64,000 nucleotides of DNA from contig WHVA01000287.1 of the NCBI GenBank assembly GCA_015179125.1, forward strand, positions 80,711 to 144,710, written 5' to 3'. The DNA is from Gautieria morchelliformis. Lineage: Eukaryota; Basidiomycota; Agaricomycetes; Gomphales; Gomphaceae. A program made the translations under genes and the position numbers. This document shows, in pieces, positions 55,114 to 64,000 of this stretch (position 1 is the first letter of the stretch; every line of letters starts with the position of its first letter). A model generated the notes under the pieces. That model did no database searches, was not told the DNA's origin, and worked only from the letters and a program-made list of their open reading frames with translations.

Positions 55114-55290
55114 GTCGAAGAAAACGTAACCCCCCTGCTAACTGCGTAAACCACGAAGGAAGCAACGCTACAGTTGCGCGAAACCAAGTGGCTCTAACAG
55201 ACTACGGATTCGGATGCCTGATGATGAACCGCAACCACCTATATGCTGCGCTCACCGCTAGGTGGAAGTGCGAATGTTTGGGCAAATTGA

Positions 55291-55791
55291 CGAGGTCAGG
55301 GTGAACCACGGAGGTGCGTGTCTCGGAGTCGGTAGACATGCCAGGCGTGACAATGTCACAGCGCGCGCTTTTAGTGATGTCCGCTCCTCCAACTTGGGCA
55401 ATTAGACGGGGCTTCTTTTCACTGTGGAGTTCCTCGGCATCCACTCATTATATCGCGCGACGCCCTCAAGTCAAAATCCAGCCACCCCCTTTGATCTGGC
55501 AATGTGCGTACTCACTTTCCGACGAACTGAGGCACAACTAAAGACTCCGAGAATGCGGAGGTGTATAATGAATTTCCTACCCTGCCGATTCCGGGTAGGT
55601 AGAATTTTGGCTTTGGGATATTCGGAAACGGCGTGTTAGTGGCTACGGCTCTCTAAATAGCTAGCTTGTCACGGGGTAAGGACATGTTTATTGGGTAGCT
55701 AACGACATTGTACGCCAGTCGCTCTGTACTGATTCAGCAGCTGAGATTGCGGAGTGCAGAATGTTGCTTCCGGCGTCAACACACAACAGCT
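55291..55791. other. No gene seen
   Basis: Short frames only between the F-box unit and the YPD1 duplicate. Confidence 0.4.
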
Positions 55792-57487
55792 GACCCACGA
55801 ACATCACACCCTCCACACCAGCACGCGCGACTGCGAGCAGCGGGAGAGACGACTCTCCAAAGGTCGGTCCCCATGGCCAGTTGTCTAGTACTTGCGCGGA
55901 GCAGTCGACCCCGCCACGACGACGACCCCCCCCTCAGCAACGACACCTGTCTCGGCCCGAGAAAATCCGCCCACACTGACTCCCGCCTCGACATGGACAC
56001 CTTCCTCCAGATACTCAACCTCGACGAGGAGGACAATCATGGGTTCAAGAACGGCATGACCTGGTCCTAATTTGAGCAGGCCGCTGCGCCCTTTGGGGAC
56101 ATGACAGTGCGTTGTGAGTCTAGCGTGCTGCGTCGTCGCTCCCGTGCTCACACCCAGCTCCCCGCCCATCATTCCCCGTCAGCGCCGACTCGTCTCTCTG
56201 CCGCTTCAAGGGCTCATTTTCCGCCCTTGGCGTGAAAAATGTGCAGCGCTCGTGCGAGCAGATCTAACACTTGGATGAGAGGGTGGGCGTCGATGTAGCC
56301 GTGCAGCCCGACGCGGAAGAGGGCCACGACGCCGCCAAGGGCGGAGAGGGCCGATTAAGGCGGAGGAGGCCCTTAAGAGATGGGCTGTTTCCTTTCATCC
56401 CCTCCATCCATCCTTCTCTCTTGCCTTCCTTTGTTCTCCGCCTGCCCGTGTCGAGCTGTTGGGACGCACGGCAGGTTATCGTTGTATTTTCTGTTGCTGC
56501 TATGTGCGCCCTTGACGGACTGGAGCTGCAGTTGGAATTGAAATCGGAATTGGTTTCGATCTCGACCTGGTTCAAGTTCGAATTCAATTTCGAGGCCAGG
56601 CTCCGGTGAGATTCGAGCTCGATCCCCGTCTTATGTCGAGTACTGTTCATGCTTGAGCCCTTTCCATCCTCTCGAGCTTTGGGTTACGCTCAGTGCAAAG
56701 TTTGCTCAGCCGTTGTTCTGTGGTTATTCGTGGTTGTGCTTCTGCGTTCATACTTTGGCTTATGCTGCGTTCGCGATGAGTTCCCCCCTCCCCTTTCAGT
56801 TCCTCTCCAATTCTACCTATCTTTCGTCATTTCTCACCTCTATTTCTTTCTACCCCTTTTCTTTCCCATACGCACACGATTGGTTTCTGGCTCATTCCTT
56901 CCATCACCCTCCCCCGGTGTTTTCGTTAACCTCCTCCGCAGAATCGGCCTCGTCCTTACCCGCGTGAAGACCGAGTACGGGGTGGCAGAGCAATGGCTGA
57001 GGGCTTATTATAAGGGGTTGGCTGTCTAAGCGCATGGCCTCAGGGGCGCTCGTTATAAGAGACAAAGAAAGGGCACGGGGGCAGCTGGGCGAACGGAGTG
57101 GGAGGAGGAAGAGAGCGCGGTGAAGGGGTGCATCATTAGCGCTCCCGACCGCCTAATCATTTTCGTCGTTGTTTGTCGCTGTCGTCGTTGTCGTCTCATT
57201 CCATCGTTTCAGCCTTTGTTCCCGCCCTGTTCCGCCGTCCCGCCCCCCCACTTCGTCTGTGGATACACTGCCACCACACGATATGCTGTCGTGAACACTC
57301 CGCTCGATTCATGGCGCTATGCATGTAGCCGCCATGAATGTACGTCCTCCTCCACTGTCCCATTCCGTCCCTCGGCCCGCCCTATCATATACACTTCCGC
57401 CATATATACAGTATGGGCCATCGCCATTAATGTACACTTTCTGTCCCGCCGGCGCCCCTGCACCCAACCCCGGGGCGTTCAATACTG
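55792..57487 (+). pseudogene. YPD1-like HPt gene, decayed duplicate
   Basis: Second copy of 2702..4436. Lesions relative to the intact gene: start ATG changed (AACATCAC for AACATGAT); the TAT codon of the FEQAAA helix became TAA at 56068-56070; about 27 bp including the phospho-acceptor His codon are deleted (text now reads SLCRFKGSFSALG); and the IQHLG codons now contain TAA (about 56264). Parts such as DMDTFLQILNLDEEDN and RIGLVLTRVKTEYGVAEQW are preserved. It cannot act in phosphorelay. Confidence 0.9.
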
Positions 57488-57499
57488 TAGACGCCCCTC

Positions 57500-58014
57500 T
57501 ACTGCCCGGTTATTGAAGGTGGGAGCTGGCTGAGGATGACGGTGGTGTCAGACGGAGTGGTGAACTGTAGGCGTGTGAAAGAAGCTCGGTTATACGCGAG
57601 CACGTATTATAGGTCGAAGTAGAATAATAGTCCGGGGTTTTGACTGCAGATTCGATGCTCTATAACAGCTCAGATCGCTGGATTAAATACATAAACACTA
57701 TTCTAATTATAGTTGAATCTTTTGTCTTTGCAGTACAAAGCGCGCTTTGTACTTTGCTGCGCTCCTTGTTCTCCTATATCCTTTGTCCTTGCTGTGGAAC
57801 GAAGGAGATATAATGATCTGTTGTTCTACGATCTCAAGTAGATCGTTCTGCCTTATATACAAAATATGATGTCCATTGTATTACCAATCTCTTCGAGCTG
57901 CTGTGCCGATGCGATGCCGGTGCACCAGCAACCCGGGGTCGAGAGCGATCTCGAACCTCCGGCTAAATGCGTGCCGGCTCTGCCTCGGCGGTGCCATCGT
58001 CCCGATTACTAACA
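57500..58014 (-). repeat. Probable 3' LTR of the copia element
   Basis: The minus strand after the polypurine-like CTGAGGGGGAG begins TGTTAGTAATCGGG at 58014, the usual copia LTR start. The far end was not resolved; it should lie near 57500-57600. The stretch holds a perfect 20-bp palindrome GTACAAAGCGCGCTTTGTAC (57733..57752) and a hairpin ACGATCT/AGATCGT (about 57828). Confidence 0.5.
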
Positions 58015-60475
58015 CTCCCCCTCAGCGAGAAGTCCCTTCGGTAAAATCCTAATTTCCCTAATAGATACCTGTGTTGATATAAATCCAACCCCTTTGTAAA
58101 TATGTCCGCTATGTTCTCCTTTGTCGGTACGTATGTAAGTGATGCCTCGTGAGAGACCACTTTCTCACGGATGAAATGATATGCGACATTGATGTGTTTG
58201 GTACGCGCATGATACGTTGCGTCATGCGATAGTGTAATGGCGCCTAGATTGTCTGATCGAAGTGACGTGGGCTGGGTTTGATCGATTCCAAGTTCTTCGA
58301 TAAAACGCCTCAGCCAGATTAATTGCTTGGCGCCCTCGGTAAGTGCCATGTATTCGGCCTCCGTGGTAGATAATGCGATCGTTCGCTGCTTCTTCGAGCT
58401 CCATGCGATAGCCCCCCCTCCTAGTATAGCTACATAGCCACTAATAGATAGTGCGTCGTTTCTATTAGCATAATCCGAGTCGACAAATATTTCGAGGTCG
58501 AGACCAGCGTCTCGTCAGAATGTTATGCCGTCGTCACGTGACCCTTTAAGGTACCTGAGCGCGTGCTTGATCGCCGTCCAGTGCTCGGTTCCATAAGTAG
58601 TAGTGAATTGGCTCAAGTGTTGTACGGTAAAAGCCAAATCAGGTCGCGTGCTGAGTGCTGCGTACATTAGTGATCCGATCGCTTTGGCATAGGGTACTTC
58701 GGCAGTTGGACCTGTTGAGTCCATGGGTGTCGTGAGTTTGATCATTTTATGCAGAGGTGTAGATACGGAATGTGCCGTTGTCATGTTGAATCGATCGAGT
58801 ATGATGTCGATGTAATGTCCTTGAGACATGATCAGTGTTCCCTCATCCCTATTCCTCTCAACTCTAATTCCCAAGATTTTCTTCATTTCTCCTAAATCTG
58901 TTAAAGGGAATTTCCCATGAAGCTCCCCCTTGAGCTTAATCATCCCTCCTTTGGAGTCAGCAAATAGTCCAAAGTCGTCCACATATACTGATATGACTTC
59001 GATTGAGTCCTTATCTTGTCTGATGTAGACGCATTCATCGGCTGTACTTTGATGGAAGCCGAGATCGAGTAGTAATTTGCGTAAGCGCTGATGCCAAGCT
59101 CGCCCCGATTGTTTGAGTCCGTAGAGCGCTCTGTATATTCTTAGAACGCGTCCAGATCCATCATCAAAACCGTCGGGCTGGCGCATGTAGATCTCCTCAT
59201 CTATGGTTGAATTGAGGTAGGCGCCTTTGACATCCATCATTTCGATTTCCCAATCGAGTGTGTTTGCGATCGCTAATAGAACACGTAGTGAATCGAATTT
59301 GACCACGGGTGAGGTTATCTCGTAGTAATCCATCCCTGGCCTCTGTGTGAATCCTTGAGCCACAACCCTTGCTTTAGCCTTATCGAATTGTCCGTCCGGT
59401 TGTGTTTTGACAGCGTATACCCATCGGCAACCGATAGCTACTCGTCCGGGTGGTAGTTCTGTTAGCTCCCATGTTCCTAACGTCTTGTGTTGGTCCATCT
59501 CAATTTCCATCGCTTTCTCCCAGATCGGCGCATCATCACGTGATACCGCCGCTCTGTAATTCTCAGGTTCAGTGACGATTTCTCTCGTTATGTAAACCTG
59601 CTCGGTGCGTCCTGAATTATTCAATTTCCGGTAATCCGGTCTTTGAGTGATACGTGCGCTCCGTCGGATCTCTGGAGCTGGCGCTTGTTCAGGTGGATCA
59701 GGAACGGGCGTTGTCTGGGGTGATGACGTCTGTGGGGTAGATGTGATTGGGTCCGGCACATGCTCGCGCGGTGAGTGCTCCCCCTCGAGCGGTGCCGTGT
59801 CGTCATCGTCGTTATCTGGGATAGGGTAGAGTTTGTTGTCGTTTTCGTCGAATGTAATATTTCTTGAAATTTGAACATGTTTTGAGGCTTTATTGTAATA
59901 CCTCCAGGCTTTTGCATGTTCTGCTACTCCGACGAATATATGCTCTTCTGCCTTTGGATCAAGTTTGGCTCGACGTTGATCCGGCACCATAACCCAGCAA
60001 TTTGTCCCGAATTCCTCTAGACGTGCTATGTTCGGCTTCTTGCCGAATAGTGCTTGGAACGGCGTTGCGTCATCTCCAAGCGCTCGCGTGGGTGATCGAT
60101 TTTTGATATAGCACACGTAAGCCACGGCCTCGGGCCAGAGTATTTTTGGCAGGTTCTTGGCAAACATCATTGCCCGTGCGTGCTCGAGTAAGGTCCGGTT
60201 GAGTCGTTCGGCAATTCCATTCTGGGCTGGGGAGTATGGAGCTGTGGTCGCCATATTTTGCACAAAATTCCTTGAAATTTTTATTGACATATTCCCCTCC
60301 ATTATCCGAGCGAAACCTCTTCAGTTTCTGACCTGTTTGGGTCTCGAGGAATGCCTTGTACGTCTCGAAGTGTCTGAGCGCTTCATCTTTGGTGCTCCCA
60401 AAATAGATTACGGTGTACCTTGATTTGATGTCCGTGAAAGAATAAAAGTATTTCTCACGCGATGGTCCCTCGGTC
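57963..60475 (-). pseudogene. Ty1/copia pol, truncated and interrupted
   Basis: Minus strand: integrase core text YSFTDIKSRYTVIYF and LKRFRSDNGGEYVNKNF (60070..60475), a frameshift near 60260, then AERLNRTLLEHARAM and the integrase end. Reverse transcriptase (RVT_2) follows with ARVVAQGFTQRPGMDY, MDVKGAYLNSTIDEEIYM, LYGLKQSGRAWH and catalytic YVDD. RNase H follows with ALSTTEAEYMALTEGAKQ. A TGA at 58515-58517 splits RNase H from the RT. Gag, protease and the 5' LTR are missing; at about 60475 an unrelated LTR-like fragment takes over. Confidence 0.9.
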
Positions 60476-60485
60476 TGGGCAGTGT

Positions 60486-60700
60486 AAGGGCAACCCTGGC
60501 TAGTCGTGGAGATCACACTACCACACAACTGACTGACAAGGGGAAATCCAAAGTATGTATAAATGAACAGAGCATACAAGAGAGGGGGTTCTCACCTGAC
60601 AAGGGGAAATCCAAAGAGAAAAGTCTAAGGACCCCCAATGTCAGCGAGCCCGTATTATACTACGCTGCGCAGCCAGGGACAACGCTTGGCACCCGCCATC
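60486..60700. repeat. LTR-like fragment shared with 43421..43640
   Basis: It carries the twin motif GACAAGGGGAAATCCAAAG and TCTAAGGACCCCC and the lead TAAGGGCAACC found next to the gypsy gag at 43 kb. It separates copia from gypsy-C. Tips unknown. Confidence 0.45.
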
Positions 60701-60714
60701 AACCCTGCATCCCC

Positions 60715-63700
60715 CTGACCCTTGATCGACCCTTGATGCCACCTATTATGCGAGTCGCTTGATTTCCAACACTGTTCCGGGGCGGAAGTCGGAAATTGGA
60801 GTGGAACTGGCAAGGCGAACGGAACTGGTGGAAGTTCTCCCAGAAGCGGAATTGTTCCCGAAAGCGGATGCGGAGATGGAATCGGAACCGGAAGCGGAGT
60901 CGGAAATGGAGTCGGAACTGGGTGTGCTGTCGGAACTGGAAATGGAAAACAGGGTGTCCCCTGACATCACCCCCCTCTAGCGTGCTGCGTCCTCGAAGCA
61001 CGGGACACAAGGCATTGAAATGCCAGCGAGCGGATTCGGCGAGGGGCACCTGGATGTGTCCTGTAGAACTCCCGGAGTTTGTCAGGAGCGGAAACATCTT
61101 GCTCCGGGACCCACGAATTCTCCTCGTACCCATACCCTTCCCATTTCACGAGGAATTGGAGTCGTCCTCGCACAAACCGGCTGTCCAGGATCCGTTCTAC
61201 CACGTAGTGCTCTTCCCCATCTACAATTTCTGGCGGAGGTGGCGGATGAGCCTTCCGACGTGGAATTGGGTCCTCGAGCATAGGGAGTAACTTCACCACG
61301 TTGAAGACGGGGTGGAGGCGGGACATGGACATCGGAAGTCGGAGGCGGTATGCATTCCGTCCAACCCTCCGCGTCACTGTGAAGGGCCCAAGGTAGCGGT
61401 GGGCAAGCTTCTGCGAAGGGCGTGTGGTGCGGATGTCACTTGCATCTAGGTACACCTTGTCTCCAACTTGGTACTCTGGGGCAGGAACCCGGCGTCGGTT
61501 GTAGTACCTTGCCATGTCATCCTTGGCCTTCGCAAGGGCCGACTTGGCTTCCGAAAGGGTGGAGTCCATGCGGTCTCGGAACTCATTGACCGTCTCGAGT
61601 CGGGAGTCAGCCTGGCGTGGTTCGAAGCCCATCCGCGGGTGTCGTCCGGAGTCAAGCATGAAGGGAGTCTGTTGCGTGGCGGAATGGACATGGTTGTTGT
61701 ATTGGAATTCCGCCAGCGGAAGTAACTCATCCCAGTCATCCTGCCTCTCATTGACAAAGAGGCGGAGATATTGCTCCAACTCCTGATTGACCCGTTCCGT
61801 CTGTCCGTCACCCTGCGGATGGTACGCTGTGGTGGTAGCCAGCTTTATGCCGAGCAGGCGGTAGAGCTCCCGAGTCAGTTCCGCGACAAACTGCGGACCT
61901 CGGTCGGAAACGACTTGCTTCGGGAGCCCATGCAACTTCCAGACATGTGCAAGGAACAGGCGGGCCGCTCCGAGGGCTGTGATCGTCTTGTGCGTCGGAA
62001 TGAAGTGGGACACCTTGCTCACCGAATCCACGACGTTCATGATTGCGTCGTAGCCATGGGACTCTGGGAGTTCAACGATGAAGTCGACACTGATGGTGTC
62101 CAGCGGGATTCGGGAATCGGGAGCGGAACAAGTTCTCCGACGGGCGGACGTCGTTGCGCTTTGGTTCGGAGACAAAGGTCACACGTCTTCACGTACTGTC
62201 CGATGTAGCGGGACATCTGAGGCCACCAGTAATTCCGAGCCACTAACTCCAGCGTCTTCCACCTGCCAGCATGCCCAGCGACCCGTGTGTCATGGTGCTG
62301 GGACACGATGTGACGGCGGAGGTCCGCCCCACCCGGAACATAGACCTTGCCTCTGAAGTGGAGCAGTCCATCACGTTCCGACCATTCCGCTGCCCGTACA
62401 GACCGTGAGTGCCCCTTCCGGAGTTCCTCCACTGCCTTCACCACCGACTCCTCCTTCTCTCCATTCCGGTACTGCCTCCGGATATCCCGGAGCATTTCCG
62501 CTTCCGCCCCAACTGCAGTTACTCCTTCTAGGGCACGGATTGCAAAGAGACTTGGGCGGAGCAGTGTCATATCCGCGTTGTCTCCACTTCCGCTTCCGTG
62601 ATCCGCGCGGCGGGATAGGGCATCGGGCTTGCCCATGGTGCGGCCGGGGCGGTGGTGGAGCATGAAGTCAAACCGGGACAGGTGTAGGGACCACCGTGCT
62701 TGTCGTCGGTTCAGCTTCTTAGCCGTGCGGAAATACTCGAGGTTCTTGTGGTCTGTCCAGATCTCAAAAGGCATAGAGCACCCTCGAGGAAGTGTCGCCA
62801 CTCCTCCAGCGCTCGGATGATTGCCAGCATCTCCTTGTCATGGATCTCATAGTTCCGCTCGACCGGACTAAGGCTCTTAGAGAAGAAGGCAATCGGATGC
62901 CACCCCCACCATCTTTCGATGACTGCTGTGACAAGACCGCTCCGGTAGCTGCGTCGGAAGAATCCGCCTCGACTCGATAAGGGCGAGAGTCGTCGGGAAA
63001 GATCAGGACCGGGGCGGAAGTGATCAGCTCCTTGAGTTTGTCAAAGGAAGTCTGTTCCGGCTCTCCCCACCGCCATCCAACCTCCTTCTTGGTGAGGTCG
63101 AAGAGGGCACGGGCGTGGCAGGAGAAGTCCTTGATGAACCGCCGGTAGAAATTGACAACCCAATGAAGGACTGGACCTCCTTCTTGTTTCGCGGCACGGG
63201 CCAATCCGATACACCGGAAACTTTGACTGGGTCCATTTCCACCTTTCCTTCCGACACAATCACCCAAGATACTCTATCCGCGTCCGCTCAAATTCGCACT
63301 TTTCCGGCTTGAGACACAGGTTGTACTCCCGGAGCCGTTCCAGCACTCTCCGCACGACTTCCCGATGTTCGGACATTGTTTTCGTGAAAATGAGGATGTC
63401 ATCGAGGTAGACACAGACAACCCTTCTGCTATCATGTCACGGAAAATGTCATTCATCATCGTCTGGAATGTGGCGGGACTGTTGGTGAGGCCAAAGAACA
63501 TGACCTGTGGCTCAAAGAGTCCTCGATTGGTGCGGAATGCGGCCTTCCACTCGTCTCCCTCCTGGATCCGGACATTGTTGAAGCCCCAGCGGACATCCAG
63601 CTTAGTGAAGTACCTCGCCCCGCGGAGTTGTGTGATCAGTTCAGAAATGAGTGGAATGGGGTACCGGTTCTTGATCGTGATCGCATTCAAGGCCCGGTAG

Positions 63701-64000
63701 TCCTGCACAAGTCTGAGCGAGCCATCTTTCTTCTTGATGAGAACACCGGAGATGCCATGGGTGACTTGGAGGGGCGGATCCTCCCTGTACGGAGGTTTTC
63801 CGCAAGGAACGCATCGAGCTCTACCTGCTCCTTGGGTGACAGCGGGTAGACCTTGCAGTTGGTGGGCTTTGACCCAGGCTCCAACTCGATGGCGTGGTCC
63901 CACAGCTTCCGTGGAGGCAGGGTATCAAACGACTCCTTGGAAAAGACGTCCTCGAACTCTCGCAGGTACTCCGGAATTTCCGCCTCTACTCTATCATGCC
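60715..64000 (-). mobile_element. Ty3/gypsy chromovirus 'gypsy-C', runs off the window
   Basis: Minus-strand order: reverse transcriptase (63274..63903 and beyond), RNase H, integrase, chromodomain, then a CGGAA-rich tail at 60760..60966. Related in plan to gypsy-A but clearly diverged. No antisense Zn2Cys6 gene lies in the 250 bp between pol end and the element's left limit. Confidence 0.85.
60967..64000 (-). pseudogene. gypsy-C pol polyprotein, frameshifted, partial
   Basis: [49 protein letters not shown]; the YLDD motif (VYLDDILIF) is readable only after a one-base shift near 63425. Further pieces: EYLG and RNase H text ([24 protein letters not shown]) in 62037..62801. Integrase: HHCC finger ([11 protein letters not shown] ... 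[10 protein letters not shown]) and core ([40 protein letters not shown]). The chromodomain (EEHYVVERILDSRFVRGR, FLVKWEGYGYEENSWVPE) is complete in the 402-residue frame 60967..62175. Several shifts make it non-functional. Confidence 0.9.

Larger units (their letters stand above)
49199..55290. repeat. F-box unit C, interrupted by a TIR element
   Basis: Third copy of the F-box unit. Its 3' flank (49199..49401) stops inside the block TGAACCTTCACT...GTGGAAAG, which is continuous at 5300 and 20920, and resumes at 53541. The rest, including the gene and 5' flank to about 55290, follows. Confidence 0.8.

Noticed and set aside
1-64000. tRNA, rRNA, secondary-metabolite cluster or viral genome
   Set aside because: No tRNA-like T-arm or rRNA blocks, no synthase-type domains and no viral replication genes were seen; reverse transcriptases here all belong to gypsy or copia retrotransposons.

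Overview
The window looks like a stretch of nuclear genome from a mushroom-forming basidiomycete (Agaricomycetes). The signs are 45-60 bp GT-AG introns, an F-box/LRR multigene family, a FunK1-type fungal kinase, a YPD1-type phosphotransfer gene, and a dense load of Ty3/gypsy chromoviruses, Ty1/copia, Helitron, Tc1-like, pogo-like and MITE elements. No rRNA, tRNA, CRISPR array or viral genome was seen. All exon models were built by eye from splice signals and frame continuity.

Layout. 1-2.7 kb: the 3' end of an unidentified gene, then mostly unassigned DNA. 2.7-4.4 kb: an intact YPD1-like histidine phosphotransfer gene. 4.7-7.35 kb: F-box unit A (broken). 8.1-17 kb: a nested mobile cluster. 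A pogo transposase is cut by an LTR (family 'LTR-F'), which is cut by chromovirus gypsy-A, which abuts a second LTR-F copy. 17-20.4 kb: gene scraps and a 92-bp inverted repeat. 20.4-22.7 kb: F-box unit B (broken). 22.9-27.1 kb: gypsy and LTR remnants and an element with inverted ends. 27.1-28.3 kb: copy 1 of a duplicated proline/histidine-rich segment ('segment E'). 28.5-29.7 kb: an apparently intact Tc1-like transposase. 29.9-33.5 kb: a FunK1 kinase gene split near its 3' end by a solo LTR-F. 33.8-35.7 kb: a hypothetical gene with broken frames. 35.7-38.2 kb: segment E copy 2 with an inserted TIR element carrying a RecQ-helicase fragment. 38.2-45.2 kb: a Helitron with both ends recognisable, interrupted by a gypsy gag fragment. 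46.9-48.2 kb: an intact monoacylglycerol-lipase-like gene of 8 exons. 48.3-49.2 kb: a MITE and an integrase scrap. 49.2-55.3 kb: F-box unit C (intact gene), whose 3' flank is split by a 4.1-kb TIR element carrying a CSE1/exportin-2 gene fragment. 55.8-57.5 kb: a decayed second copy of the YPD1 segment. 57.5-60.5 kb: copia. 60.7-64 kb: another chromovirus, running off the window.

Genes likely to work: YPD1 (stress-signalling phosphorelay), the monoacylglycerol lipase, F-box gene C, the Tc1-like transposase, perhaps the kinase with an altered C-terminus, and a spliced 390-residue Zn2Cys6 gene lying antisense inside gypsy-A. The rest is largely decayed transposon DNA and duplicated gene copies.

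The strongest lead is gypsy-A. Its pol gene is broken, but the antisense gene is open and encodes a textbook Zn2Cys6 (CGG-binding class) motif. The whole element is packed with the pentamer CGGAA, mostly on one strand. That combination would fit a transposon that encodes a factor recognising its own DNA; this is inference. Second leads are the two TIR elements carrying host-type gene pieces (RecQ helicase; CSE1).
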